Positions 53,001 to 61,482 of a DNA stretch of 64,000 nt are shown piece after piece; the first letter of the stretch is position 1, and every line of letters starts with the position of its first letter. This DNA comes from CAWAVN01 sp963825075. GTDB lineage: Bacteria; Planctomycetota; Planctomycetia; Planctomycetales; Planctomycetaceae. Position numbers and translations under genes: made by a program. The stretch covers positions 1-64,000 of the forward strand of contig CAWGRX010000002.1 of NCBI GenBank assembly GCA_963825075.1, written 5' to 3'. Under the pieces are notes generated by a model that worked only from the letters and a program-made list of their open reading frames with translations, was not told the origin of the DNA and made no database searches.

Positions 53001-55883
53001 CACGGCGGACGGGGTGTAATTGATCCGGAAGTTGATGTCCCCGATTGCGATCGGGTCGCCATCCGCCAACCCCGCAAAAGTGCCGCTGATCGTGCCCGTA
53101 GCGGAGACGATGGTAAATACTGTGCCGACGCTGGGCACGAAGGGCAACGCCCGGCTGGGATCCAGCATCGCACCGGCCAAACTGATGTCGCCCGTGACTT
53201 GGAGTTGATCGTAACCCGTGCCGGGATCGGTTCCGTTGAGTTCAACGACATAGGTATCGGACGCATTGAGATCCAGATCCCCCTTAATGTCCAACCGTCC
53301 CCGCGAACCGCCCGGCGACACCTGACCGTTTAGTGTGACCGTGCCGCCGGTAATCTCCTGGCTCGCGCTCGCTGCGGGAGGGGAATTGATGACGCCATCG
53401 TCTCGGGCGGTGAGAGTCACGTCATTCGCGCCCGCATCCAAACGGTCCACGTCGATCGAGCCGCCCACGATCGTAAGCGGATCGTGAAAGACCGAAGCGT
53501 TAACATCGACCGCTCCCGTTCCCGTGACCGGGTCGCCGATCGTGATCGAACGGAAGCCATCTTGGAGATTCGTGAGGTCGGTGGCATCCAAGTTGAAATC
53601 TCCACCCGCTCCCGTGCCGATGCCGAGACTGCGATCGGGCGAGGAGGGTGTGAGCATCAGGGTGCTCGATCCGCTCAACGGACCGGAAAGATTCACGTCC
53701 CCCGCGGTGATGGAGACGGCCCCGGTTCCCGCGGCGACGGTTCCGGTCTGCGCATAGGTTCCGCTCGCGTCATCGTCGCTGTCGGCATTGACGGTGTAGG
53801 TTCCGCCATTGGTTTCCAACGTGGGAACGGTCACCCCGGTCGCTGCGCTAAGCTGGACGTTGCCGCCGTTGGAATCGACAGCATCGGTCAAATTCAAGGA
53901 GGCACCGGACGAGAAAACCATGTCGCCGCCCTGCGTGGTCGCGCCGCTGAGGCCGTCGGCCGCGCCGAGCGTCAACGACCCCGTGTTCGAAACAAAGATG
54001 CCACCCGGTCCGGATTGAACGCGCGCAGCGAGGGTGCCGACGCCGGTGGAAAGTTCATCCCCGGAGGCTCCCACGCCTGTTTGGGAATCCAGCTTCAAAC
54101 GGCCGCCGGTGATGTCGGTTCCGCTATCGCCTCCTTCGGTGATTGACCCCCTGCGAGCCACGAGCGAAACGTCGTTCGTCCCGGCATCGAGTTCGGTCAC
54201 GGAAATCGAACCGCCGGCGATGGTGATGAAATCGCGGAACAGCGAAGACAAAACCGTCACCGCTCCGGTGCCGGCGGCTTCGTCGCCGATCGTGATTTCC
54301 GAAAATCCATCCGCGAGCACTGCGAGGTCGGCATCGGTGATGTCCAACGCAGTGCCGCTGTCGGCGGTTCCGCCGACGACAATGTCTTGAGCCGGATCGA
54401 CAGGGGACAGGACGAGCGTGCCGCTGTGCGACGTGCTCACAGAGTTGGCTCCGCCGCCAAAATCAATCTCCACCGCCTTGATGTGGAGTGCATCGTACAC
54501 GCCGACCACGTCGGCAAAGGAGACGAGATTGGCGCTGTTCACCGTGATCGATTGCGGATCCGTCACATCGCCGATTGCCCCCGCAAAGGTGACATCACCT
54601 CGATCGACAGTAATCGACAAATTCCGGGTGCTTCCGCCGCCGTCCTCGTTCAGCGTGCTGCCAAAGCGGACATTCCCACCGCCCATGCGGGTACTCAATG
54701 CGACATCCGCGGTCAACGTGACGGCGTCGGCAAAAGTGATGTCGCCGGCGGTCGTCGTGATGTCGCCCGAAAGTTCAACCGCACCGCCGCCTTGCTCAAA
54801 GAACGACCCCTCCAATTCGAAATCGCCGGCCGCATTGATGTCGAGCGTCCCGGTATGCGTCAGGATCGCCGCGTTCGCCTTGACGCCGGCATTGACCGTG
54901 ATCGTTTCCGCCGCGAGAGAAAAATCCTTCGCTCCCAGATTGAGGTTCGCGTCAATGAGGATGTTGTCCGTCCCGCCTTCGCCGTCCAGCGTGAGTTGGG
55001 CGGCAAAGCCCGCCGGCAGCGAGGAGACCGTGATGCTGTCGTCCCCGCCGCCACCGCGAATGGTGAGGGAGTTGCTTGGGGCCGCGAAGGTCACCGTCTC
55101 TCCGGTGTCGGTTGCGGTGACGGTGATCTGTCCGCTGCCGGCGTCGGTGAGGACGATGTTGTCGTTCTCGCCATTGGAATAAATCAGCGTGATGTCGGCC
55201 GATGGGGAAATCGGACCGTTGATGGGTTCGAGCCCGGTGTAAGTAATGAAGTCCGTCCCGCTGCCGTTGACTTGGACGCTGCCGGAATGGGCATCGTTAA
55301 AAACGTATTCCAGGCTGTCGGCCGACCCGGTCAGCAGCAACTGATCGCCCGGACTGCCGGTTTGCCCCTGGCCGTTGTATTCGATGGTGATGCCGGTCGC
55401 GTTCAAGCCAAGATCGACCATGAGGGTGTCATTTCCATCGCCGCCGTTAATGACAATCGTCTTCCCCGTGATGTCCGCCACGGCAAAGGTTTGCTGGTTG
55501 ACGCCATCGTTGACGAAGACGGAGGTGCCGTCGGTCGTGATGGAGATCGAATCCGCATCGGTCGTTCCCGCGATTTCCAGGTTGCCGGCGTTGATTGCCG
55601 CGGTGACCTGTTCTTTGATCTTATTGAATTCAAACGCCCCGATGTCCACCGTTCCGTTACTGATCCGCGGAAACCCCGGGCCTCGTTGATCGTTGGCGAG
55701 CGGGGTGGTTCCGGCGTTTCCATCCACGGTGGTTCGGCTGTTGTTCCCGGCGTCGATGGCCGGGCTGTCCGTTACTAGAGCCTGCGTAAGAGTCGGGCCG
55801 CCGTTGTCGGCAGGCGTCGTATCGAGGATGGTGTTGATGTCGAGCTTACCCGTGCCGGCATTGCCGACGATGTTGTTGTCCAC
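49998..55883 (-). CDS. Giant exoprotein, middle part (beta-helix, adhesin-like repeats, Calx-beta domains)
   Basis: 1961 residues. Starts in the end of a beta-helix (DNNIVGNAGTGKLDINTIL ... ADNGGPTLTQALVT ... DIGAFEF, a known end signature of CSLREA-type proteins). About 80-860 has many short beta repeats with Asp/Gly-rich loops, of the adhesin kind (GTGAVTVLSSLFRDFITIAG, VSVTELDAG). A second beta-helix piece is near 970-1100 (FQTIQEGVAQVRAGGTVFVA). Calx-beta domains follow from about 1220 to the end (six here, e.g. GSAHAGSDYTPLNQFLTF, and NDD-type ends). The frame ends at a (TC)5 tract in the last of them. Acidic, few cysteines; an extracellular, calcium-binding protein by composition. Confidence 0.85.
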   Translation of the reverse strand: MDNNIVGNAGTGKLDINTILDTTPADNGGPTLTQALVTDSPAIDAGNNSRTTVDGNAGTTPLANDQRGPGFPRISNGTVDIGAFEFNKIKEQVTAAINAGNLEIAGTTDADSISITTDGTSVFVNDGVNQQTFAVADITGKTIVINGGDGNDTLMVDLGLNATGITIEYNGQGQTGSPGDQLLLTGSADSLEYVFNDAHSGSVQVNGSGTDFITYTGLEPINGPISPSADITLIYSNGENDNIVLTDAGSGQITVTATDTGETVTFAAPSNSLTIRGGGGDDSITVSSLPAGFAAQLTLDGEGGTDNILIDANLNLGAKDFSLAAETITVNAGVKANAAILTHTGTLDINAAGDFELEGSFFEQGGGAVELSGDITTTAGDITFADAVTLTADVALSTRMGGGNVRFGSTLNEDGGGSTRNLSITVDRGDVTFAGAIGDVTDPQSITVNSANLVSFADVVGVYDALHIKAVEIDFGGGANSVSTSHSGTLVLSPVDPAQDIVVGGTADSGTALDITDADLAVLADGFSEITIGDEAAGTGAVTVLSSLFRDFITIAGGSISVTELDAGTNDVSLVARRGSITEGGDSGTDITGGRLKLDSQTGVGASGDELSTGVGTLAARVQSGPGGIFVSNTGSLTLGAADGLSGATTQGGDMVFSSGASLNLTDAVDSNGGNVQLSAATGVTVPTLETNGGTYTVNADSDDDASGTYAQTGTVAAGTGAVSITAGDVNLSGPLSGSSTLMLTPSSPDRSLGIGTGAGGDFNLDATDLTNLQDGFRSITIGDPVTGTGAVDVNASVFHDPLTIVGGSIDVDRLDAGANDVTLTARDDGVINSPPAASASQEITGGTVTLNGQVSPGGSRGRLDIKGDLDLNASDTYVVELNGTDPGTGYDQLQVTGDISLAGAMLDPSRALPFVPSVGTVFTIVSATGTISGTFAGLADGDPIAIGDINFRINYTPSAVTLTVLAPTTVYVDDDFPNPTTGEDPDESPNDPGTPNVPGTPAVFGYDAFQTIQEGVAQVRAGGTVFVARGVYDESVMIGKDLTLDGSGALTLIDAGNSNGVTLVEGADDVTVQDLRITHAFTGILDANTQVMSSLTLSNLLIDGSTQGGILDGIATLNVSLTANSDAANIDSTQFHSTDLEFIAYADVGEFFLGGAGGSDTFYVEPISSTTLTIDGGNPVVPATPGDTMNYDGSADVNVSGTGSGTLVPHNPGEQNVTFDSIEQVNTDNPPVLSIAGASVTEGTNPGTPQLVPITVTLSRGVVRPVTVTVSTADGSAHAGSDYTPLNQFLTFAPGELSKMASALVNQDDVVEQNESFLVDLNNATGAAIVNGSAQVNILDDDGPATVSIGSVGRTEGDAGATNFVFTVSLDKAVDAPVSVLAQTALDVGGTSPASVPDFISNSQILTFQAGERTKTFTVQVNGDRTVESDETFLVDLSDLQAAGRNVRFTGGAIAIHATGLITNDDAATLSINDVAEAEGNSGTTDFVFTVSLSQPIEEIVTVNVQTQAETASAGEFSTSTKQLTFDPTLADPNEDGDNNPLTQQVIVHVTGDTTIEPDETFRVRLEGATFASVNNSPQIVIGKIEGLGTILNDDTATLRIRQDASGTESAGSVDFVVELLNVDPQIPLEGTDTITVTANPIPSLPPSAGPLDLSFAPQVLTFSANDLNDDGDENPLTQTVHVPVFADGILENNETFQLQITNASFDGLLDPSRVFISATESTRTGTVHDTDQATLFISDAPDQSEGGTAAFRVNLVGDISQDVTVLATTRDGSANAGSDYVPLTGFPVTFSPGGPKFVDVPVQTINDGVSELAENFFVDLSLPTFGGSSNPRLTIQNNPPGMDGEAMGTILDNTPSPATLSFHDVTVSGGEESGMLEFTVDLSRAFQDKVTVQVDTAQTSTGAGIDAQSGVDFTPLTGMLLTFNAGETSKSVAVSLVDDPVVEPNETFTVSLSIRKLTA
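50019..50029. repeat. (AG)5A simple repeat at a frame break
   Basis: Plus-strand AGAGAGAGAGA; on the coding strand TCTCTCTCTCT. Reading through gives VSLSIRKLTA and a stop; with one dinucleotide fewer, or one base more, the frame runs on as YPQVDGMSDSSRLVLG. Confidence 0.9.
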
Positions 55884-56300
55884 CGGTATTCGGGATCGCC
55901 GTCGGCATCGTGGGTGATCCCGCCTGCGGAGCCCGCATCGCCGATGAGGTTGTTGAACGCCGATTCCACCATCCCGCTAATATCGTTCGCGGCGGGGCTT
56001 GTTGTTCCGGCGGTATTCCCGGCCACGATCGTATTGATGAGCGTATCCGTGCCGTCCGCCAGGATTCCCCCGCCGCCATTGATCCCGATTTGCCGCCGAC
56101 GTTTTGCGTAATCGTGCTGTTCACAACCGTCAACGTGGTGCCGGCCTGCGGATCGAATCCCGCCTCCCGCCCCGTTGGCAAGAGTTTTGCGAGAGCGTAC
56201 TGTTTCGGACGGTAACGCTCCCCGCGTACTTGATTGGAAAATTGCCCCGCCGCCGATAGGCCGTTGCCGTGCCTCCGCTTCATTTCCCACAAATGTGCTG
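55884..56300 (-). pseudogene. Broken segment of the giant gene (beta-helix region with many indels)
   Basis: Coding character continues, but no single frame does. Pieces read SVLVDSSTFVGNEAEARQ and PIGGGAIF in one frame, then TTLTVVNSTITQNVGGK in another, then GGGGILADGTDTLINTIVAG and SAFNNLIGDAGSAGGITHD in the first again. At least six single-base changes are needed to link the N-terminal and the middle part. Confidence 0.75.
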
Positions 56301-58112
56301 CTATCGACCAGCACACTCGCCTCCCGTGGTGGCATTGGCAATCCCACCTCCGTTTCGGGCCGCAACATTGTCCTGAAATGTGCTCCCATAAACTTCCAAA
56401 GTGCCATTCAAGAGATTGCGGATGCCGCCGCCTTCAGTGACCGTGGCGGTGTTGTGGGAAAGGACGCTATCCCGGACGGTCAGATGGCCTCCGTAATTCA
56501 AGATGCCCGCTCCATTCGATGCGCTCCCGTCCGAAATCCTCAGCCCGGAAAACGCTGCCGTGACCGTTCCGGTGCTGGGTGAACCGATCTGAAAGACGCG
56601 AACGGCATCGTTCCCGCTGATCGTCAGTTGATCCGCCCCCAAGCCCGTGATCGTCAAATCCTCGCTGATGACATCGAGCGCACCGCCCGTAAGGGTAATC
56701 GTCTTGCCCGCCAACCCCGCGTCAAAGGTGATCGTGTTCGCGTCGGGGTTCCTATTGGACAGTTCGATCGCCTCCCGCAGCGAAAGATCGCCGATCGAAT
56801 ATTTGCCGTCGCTTTCGTCAGCGACAGTGTCCACGACCAGATGGCCCGCCGCGGCGAGGAAGACTTCGACGCTCCCGTCCGAGTTTGTTCCGGTCGGATT
56901 GCCTTGTGAATAGTAGCCGATGCGGGTTCCGTCCTGATTGATGCTCGTAGTGTAGCTGTCGTCGAACGTCGAATCCTCATTGGTGACCTGGATCAGTCCC
57001 TGTCCTTCGCGGAACAGAAACATCTCGCTGATCGATTCGCTGTTTTCGCCCGTGAGATTGTCATACGACTGAAAGGCGATCGCCGTCCCGTCGCCGCTGA
57101 TGTAGGGCTCGATATTGAAGCCGGTCGCGGACGTGTCCGTGACCTGGGTGAATGTCGCGGCGGACGTGTCGTAGAAAAAAATTTCGGTGGAACCGTCCGA
57201 GTTGTTCCCCGCAAAATCTCCATTAGAGTCGAATGCGATCCGGGTGCCGTCACCGCTGATCGAGGGGCCGAAGCTGTCGGCCGTTGGATCCGCGGTGATT
57301 TGCGACAGGCCGCTGGTTTGGTCGTAGAGGAAGACCTCATCGCTGCCGTCTGCATTTTGCCCGAGTAGGTCCACGTCGGAAGAGAACGTCACCCGTTGCC
57401 CATCCGCGCTGATGTGCGGGGCCGTGAAATTGAGCGCCCCCGTGGAAGATGTGATTTGCGTAATGTTGGACGTGGTAACGTCCAGCAAGAAGACTTCATT
57501 GTTCTGGTCGGCATTGCCGCCCGTGTAATCCGCATCGGAAATGAATGCAACGTGGGACCCGTCGCCGCTCAAGTCGGGAACACCCGCATTCCCGCCGCTC
57601 GGCGAGGCAACGTCGGTCAACTGTGTGAATCCCTGCCCGACTTCGTACAGAAAAAGCTCGTAACTTCCATCCGTGTTCTGGTTCGTGAAGTTGCCGTCCG
57701 AGATGAATGCGATTTTTGTGCCGTCATCCGAAATAGATGGGCTGAAACTGTCGGCGGTGGCGTCGTTCGTGATTTGGGTCAGGCCCACCTCGGCTTGGAA
57801 CAGGAAGATCTCGTAATGCCCATCCGCATTCTGGCCGGTGAGATCGGCGTTGGAATCGAAGGCGACCCGCGTCCCATCCGCATTCACCGACGGCAAATCG
57901 CTGACTTGGTTGGCGGCATCCGTCGCGTGCGAAAGCTGCGTGATCGCAGCGCCGCTTAACATCGTCCGGTCTTCGAGAATCTCCGCTTGGTTCCAACCTC
58001 GCAAGGGGTCTTGCCGCCGATAAGAACGTGATTCCCGAACTTCTCGCGAGGGACGCTTCCGAGAAATCCGGGTTTTGGAAAACAGAGACGACAACCAGTG
58101 AACGAGCAACAT
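56301..58112 (-). CDS. Giant exoprotein, N-terminal part (LEPR-XLL-like signal, TolB-like propeller, CSLREA, beta-helix)
   Basis: Start at 58112 chosen for CAGGAG upstream; the frame is open 34 codons further. A basic head (SKTRISRKRPSREVRESRSY) is followed by QAEILEDRTMLSG, which fits the planctomycete LEPR-XLL N-terminal motif. Residues about 60-420 are TolB/WD40-like propeller repeats (DGTRVAFDSNADLTGQNADG and variants, nine or ten copies, each with a phrase such as EIFLF or EVFLY). About 428-460 is the CSLREA motif region (DLSLREAIELSNRNPDA). Then a right-handed beta-helix begins (GGHLTVRDSVLSHNTATV). The full protein would be about 3400 residues and is probably secreted or surface-bound. 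Confidence 0.85.
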   Translation of the reverse strand: MLLVHWLSSLFSKTRISRKRPSREVRESRSYRRQDPLRGWNQAEILEDRTMLSGAAITQLSHATDAANQVSDLPSVNADGTRVAFDSNADLTGQNADGHYEIFLFQAEVGLTQITNDATADSFSPSISDDGTKIAFISDGNFTNQNTDGSYELFLYEVGQGFTQLTDVASPSGGNAGVPDLSGDGSHVAFISDADYTGGNADQNNEVFLLDVTTSNITQITSSTGALNFTAPHISADGQRVTFSSDVDLLGQNADGSDEVFLYDQTSGLSQITADPTADSFGPSISGDGTRIAFDSNGDFAGNNSDGSTEIFFYDTSAATFTQVTDTSATGFNIEPYISGDGTAIAFQSYDNLTGENSESISEMFLFREGQGLIQVTNEDSTFDDSYTTSINQDGTRIGYYSQGNPTGTNSDGSVEVFLAAAGHLVVDTVADESDGKYSIGDLSLREAIELSNRNPDANTITFDAGLAGKTITLTGGALDVISEDLTITGLGADQLTISGNDAVRVFQIGSPSTGTVTAAFSGLRISDGSASNGAGILNYGGHLTVRDSVLSHNTATVTEGGGIRNLLNGTLEVYGSTFQDNVAARNGGGIANATTGGECAGR

Positions 58113-58323
58113 TGGGGCGGTCTCCTGGCGGTTGAGCAAGGCCCGAACACGCGACGCAATTAGAAACGATATTTGATAAAATGGAGGATTTGCGCAGCTT
58201 AGACAATTTTTCACAGTAGAAAAACTGTAACGTTTCTAACGCGCGTATCGACCGTTTGCAACACCCAATCGGGAACCTCCCTATGGAGATTTCGCGAAAA
58301 GATCCCAGAATCCAAGCCGCGAC

Positions 58324-59442
58324 TCAAACCGTTCGCCCCGCCAGAAGTGCAAGGACTCCCAAGCCGTAAAACGTGTATTCCACGTCGGCCTGCTCATCCC
58401 AACTGGCTCCGCGAAAGCCGCCCGTGGGAAACTCCAGCCAACCTGTGACAAAGTCCTCGGCCCGTTTGAAGTCGAGCACGTCAGAAATGTTTAGGTCCTG
58501 AAGCGTTAGCAATCCTGTAAATGTGGACAGACCATCGGCGAAGGGAATCCGCGTGTTGGCCTGAAAACCTCCTTCATCGCTTTTGACCTGGAGCAGGAAC
58601 TCCCGCACGTCGGCCCGGAGTTCCTCGTCCATCGCCTCCAGCAAAGTCAGCACCGCGACCGCCGCCGCCGTGGGATTGGTGCCGCTGCGCTTCATCGGGG
58701 CGATTTCCACGAAGCCCCCATCATCCCGCTGCCGATCATACAGGAATTGGACCAACGCATTGGGCCTCGGGATCGCTTGCCCGATGAGTTCGTAGCTCAA
58801 CCCGACGAGAAACGATTGATACGTGCTGCCCGCGGCTCCTTCGGGACTTTTTGCATAGCCGCCGTCGGCCGTGCGAACGCTTTCCAAGCGGTGTGCAATC
58901 CGACCGGCCCAATCGGGGTCTTGGGTAACCTGCGGAATCGGACCGCCCGCCAATTGGACCGCCATCGCGGTCGAAAGCCAACTCAACAAATCGACCAGGC
59001 TCAACTTCAGCGGATCGTGGATTTCCAGAAACCGCCCGCCGCGAGAGGCGGCCTTGGAATCCAATCCCCCCAGCATCGCCAATCCGCGGACGGCGAAACT
59101 CGTGTAATACAAATCCGAATCCCCCTCGCGTCCGCGAAACCCGCCGTCCGGCATCTGGTGCGCGAGGATGAACTCGCGATGCCGTTGTTTCCGGTCAGGA
59201 TCCCAATGGGACAACCCCGAAAACAGGCGCTGCGATAACCGAATGAGATAAGGTTCTCGAGTCATCAAATCCATCAATGTCCAAAAGGGAGCCTCTGGCA
59301 AACCGTCAACGACGTTGTGCGCCAAGGAATCCTCCCGCATTTGAGCCGGGCCGATTTCAACAGGCCGTTGTTCCAACCCTTCTAGCGGATCCGCCGCCGC
59401 GGTTGCAATCGAGCGGGTTTTTCCACGTCTCGCGTGAGCCAT
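58324..59442 (-). CDS. Prenyltransferase/squalene-oxidase-repeat (alpha/alpha toroid) protein
   Basis: 372 residues with toroid repeats of the prenyltransferase beta-subunit type: MPDGGFRGREGDSDLYYTSF, ADGGYAKSPEGAAGSTYQS, RDDGGFVEIAPMKRSGTNP, DEGGFQANTRIPFADGLST, FPTGGFRGASWDEQADVEYT. The GGF plus Asp/Tyr pattern resembles geranylgeranyl transferase beta chains, where it holds zinc and the lipid. A clear Asp-Cys-His zinc set is not evident, so lipid or protein transfer is not certain. No signal peptide. Begins at 59442, 209 bases beyond the giant gene's start. Confidence 0.85.
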   Translation of the reverse strand: MAHARRGKTRSIATAAADPLEGLEQRPVEIGPAQMREDSLAHNVVDGLPEAPFWTLMDLMTREPYLIRLSQRLFSGLSHWDPDRKQRHREFILAHQMPDGGFRGREGDSDLYYTSFAVRGLAMLGGLDSKAASRGGRFLEIHDPLKLSLVDLLSWLSTAMAVQLAGGPIPQVTQDPDWAGRIAHRLESVRTADGGYAKSPEGAAGSTYQSFLVGLSYELIGQAIPRPNALVQFLYDRQRDDGGFVEIAPMKRSGTNPTAAAVAVLTLLEAMDEELRADVREFLLQVKSDEGGFQANTRIPFADGLSTFTGLLTLQDLNISDVLDFKRAEDFVTGWLEFPTGGFRGASWDEQADVEYTFYGLGVLALLAGRTV

Positions 59443-59642
59443 TATTTCGCCGGAAAATCTGCCGTTTGCAGCCTCAAGATCCCGCCAAAGGGGACTTTGG
59501 AAAAAGTCGAAATTCCGGGTTGACGCTGATCGTCAAAAGCAATATCTTCCCGCCCGCCTGAAACGAACAGGAAAGGCGAAACATCACGAAACCATTTTTC
59601 GTGGAGAGCCGCTTTTAATTGACGCCCTTGGGCGCGGAATGA

Positions 59643-59760
59643 CGTTCAAGGAGGAACCGACTTCCTTCAGTTAAAAAGTTCTTCACTCGAATGGCAATCT
59701 CAAGATTTGAGATTGTTGGGGTGGTGCCGTCGGCAAGGAAGCGGACGGTTGCCATTTCCC
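59643..59760 (+). ncRNA. Candidate structured RNA (three-way junction) ahead of an orphan terminator
   Basis: In a 720-base gene-free region. Outer stem AATGG (59690-59694) with CCATT (59752-59756); arm 1 is a 9-base perfect hairpin (59695-59703 with 59707-59715, loop GAT); arm 2 pairs CCGTC (59727-59731) with GACGG (59744-59748). It is followed by a strong terminator on the same strand, with no plus-strand gene upstream. No match to 6S, tmRNA, RNase P or SRP RNA that I recognise. Ends of the transcript unknown. Confidence 0.4.
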
Positions 59761-59779
59761 AAACCCTGAAGCCAATCGC

Positions 59780-59842
59780 CCCCGGAAGTAGTCGGAGTCC
59801 TTAGCCCCCCTGGGACCCACTACTTCCGGGTTTTTTGTTTTT
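59780..59842 (+). terminator. Orphan intrinsic terminator
   Basis: Perfect 11-base stem CCCGGAAGTAG (59780-59790) with CTACTTCCGGG (59819-59829), 28-base loop, followed by TTTTTTGTTTTT. The T-run side shows the transcript runs on the plus strand, but the nearest upstream gene is on minus. Confidence 0.75.
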
Positions 59843-60165
59843 CGCCCCTGTTTTGTACGCGAATTGAATGGAATCAACCCGGCCACTATAACGGCCTTCG
59901 TTAAGATACATCGGGCAAAAGGTGGCGTAGTCGCGCGCGGTGGTGCTCATGCCGCCCGAGCCGCGAACAATGGGCCAATCGGCCCCGTCTTCTGGCTTCC
60001 ATTTGAGGACTCGTCGTCAGTCAGATAGTTGCAACAACATGGGGACTTGCCAGAATACCATAAGGGGTCGATTCCGGTCAAAAAAATGCTGATGGAAAGT
60101 GCTCGAAATGCCACCGCTTGGCGGCAGACTGCCGCCACGACAAATTCCAATCTAAGGAACACATC

Positions 60166-61350
60166 ATGGGCGAAGCGTTTTTACTGGGGGGTGTGCGGAC
60201 GCCGATCGGCAAGTTTTTGGGGCAACTCAGCGGCCTGTCGGCTCCGGAATTAGGGGCGATTTGCGTTCGCGAATCGCTGTCGCGGGCCGGGATTCGGGTG
60301 GAGGATGTCGATGAAGTCATCCTGGGCAACGTGCTCTCGGCGGGATTGGGCCAGGCCCCGGCTCGGCAGGCGGCCCTCAAAGCGGGGCTGCCCGCCACGG
60401 TCCCCGCGGTCACGATCAACAAGGTCTGCGGTTCGGGCCTCAAAGCCGTGATGCTCGCCGCCCAAGCCATCCGCGCGGGAGATGTGAAAATCGTCGTCGC
60501 CGGCGGCATGGAAAGCATGTCCAACGCCCCGCACGTCGTCCGCGGCCTGCGGACCGGCCTCAAATTCGGCGACCTGCCGTTGGAAGATGTCCTACTCAAA
60601 GACGGGCTGGTGTGCGCCTTTGGTGATTGCCACATGGGAACTTACGCCGAATCCACCGCCCGCAAGCACAGCATCACGCGGGAAGACCAGGACCAATACG
60701 CCGCGGAAAGCCAGCGGCGGGCGTCGCAGGCGATCGCCGAACGGGTCTTCGATGCGGAAATTGTTCCCGTCACCGTAACGATCAAACGCACCCAAACCAC
60801 GATCGCCCAGGACGAAGGCCCGCGGCCGGAAACGACGGCGGAGCAGTTGGCGGCCCTCAAACCCGCTTTTGACGCCGAGGGCAGCGTGACGGCGGGGAAC
60901 GCTTCGATGCTCAGCGACGGCGCGGCGGCGGTGGTCGTCTGCGATGCCGAGACCGCTGGCGAAAGCCAATCCCCCTGGAAAGCCAAGGTCATCGCCTATC
61001 ACACCAGCGGCACCGCTCCCGAAGATCTATTCGTCGCCCCGGTGCACGCGGTGCGGGGCGTTTTGGAAAAGGCGAATCTAAGTCCCGATGAAATCGACCT
61101 TTACGAGCTCAACGAAGCCTTCGCCTCGCAGATGCTGGCCTGCATCCGGGAACTCAGGTTGGATCCGGATCGCGTGAACATCGACGGCGGAGCTATCGCC
61201 CTCGGCCATCCCATCGGAGCCAGCGGCGCCCGCGTGCTGGTGACGTTGCTCTCGGCTCTTCATCGCCGGAAGCTCAAACGCGGTCTCGCCAGCCTCTGTC
61301 TAGGCGGCGGCAATGCCGTGGCGATGGTCGTGGATCGCGTCGAATCCTGA
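60166..61350 (+). CDS. Acetyl-CoA C-acetyltransferase (thiolase)
   Basis: 394 residues from ATG at 60166, with AAGGAA upstream (the frame opens 16 codons earlier without a site). Active-site Cys88 in INKVCGSGLKAVML, the NEAFASQ motif, catalytic His in GGAIALGHPIGASGAR, and the C-terminal Cys in LCLGGGNAVAMV. Reaction: condensation or thiolysis of acetoacetyl-CoA and related 3-ketoacyl-CoA in the cytoplasm. Length and motifs are those of biosynthetic AtoB/PhaA-type thiolases. The neighbours do not add a pathway context. Confidence 0.95.
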   Translation: MGEAFLLGGVRTPIGKFLGQLSGLSAPELGAICVRESLSRAGIRVEDVDEVILGNVLSAGLGQAPARQAALKAGLPATVPAVTINKVCGSGLKAVMLAAQAIRAGDVKIVVAGGMESMSNAPHVVRGLRTGLKFGDLPLEDVLLKDGLVCAFGDCHMGTYAESTARKHSITREDQDQYAAESQRRASQAIAERVFDAEIVPVTVTIKRTQTTIAQDEGPRPETTAEQLAALKPAFDAEGSVTAGNASMLSDGAAAVVVCDAETAGESQSPWKAKVIAYHTSGTAPEDLFVAPVHAVRGVLEKANLSPDEIDLYELNEAFASQMLACIRELRLDPDRVNIDGGAIALGHPIGASGARVLVTLLSALHRRKLKRGLASLCLGGGNAVAMVVDRVES

Positions 61351-61482
61351 AAGCTGGAACTTATTCCGATGCTTAGGCTTACGCCGCGCGAGCCAGTCCC
61401 GCTCAAGTCGCCGAAAGCGGCCTGTCGATGATAAGAGGAAAGGCAGGGAACCTGAGAGGTGACATGACAGTAAGGGATTTGC

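Noticed and set aside
59643..59842. tmRNA, RNase P, SRP RNA or 6S RNA
   Set aside because: None of the conserved cores of these RNAs could be recognised; kept only as an unnamed candidate.
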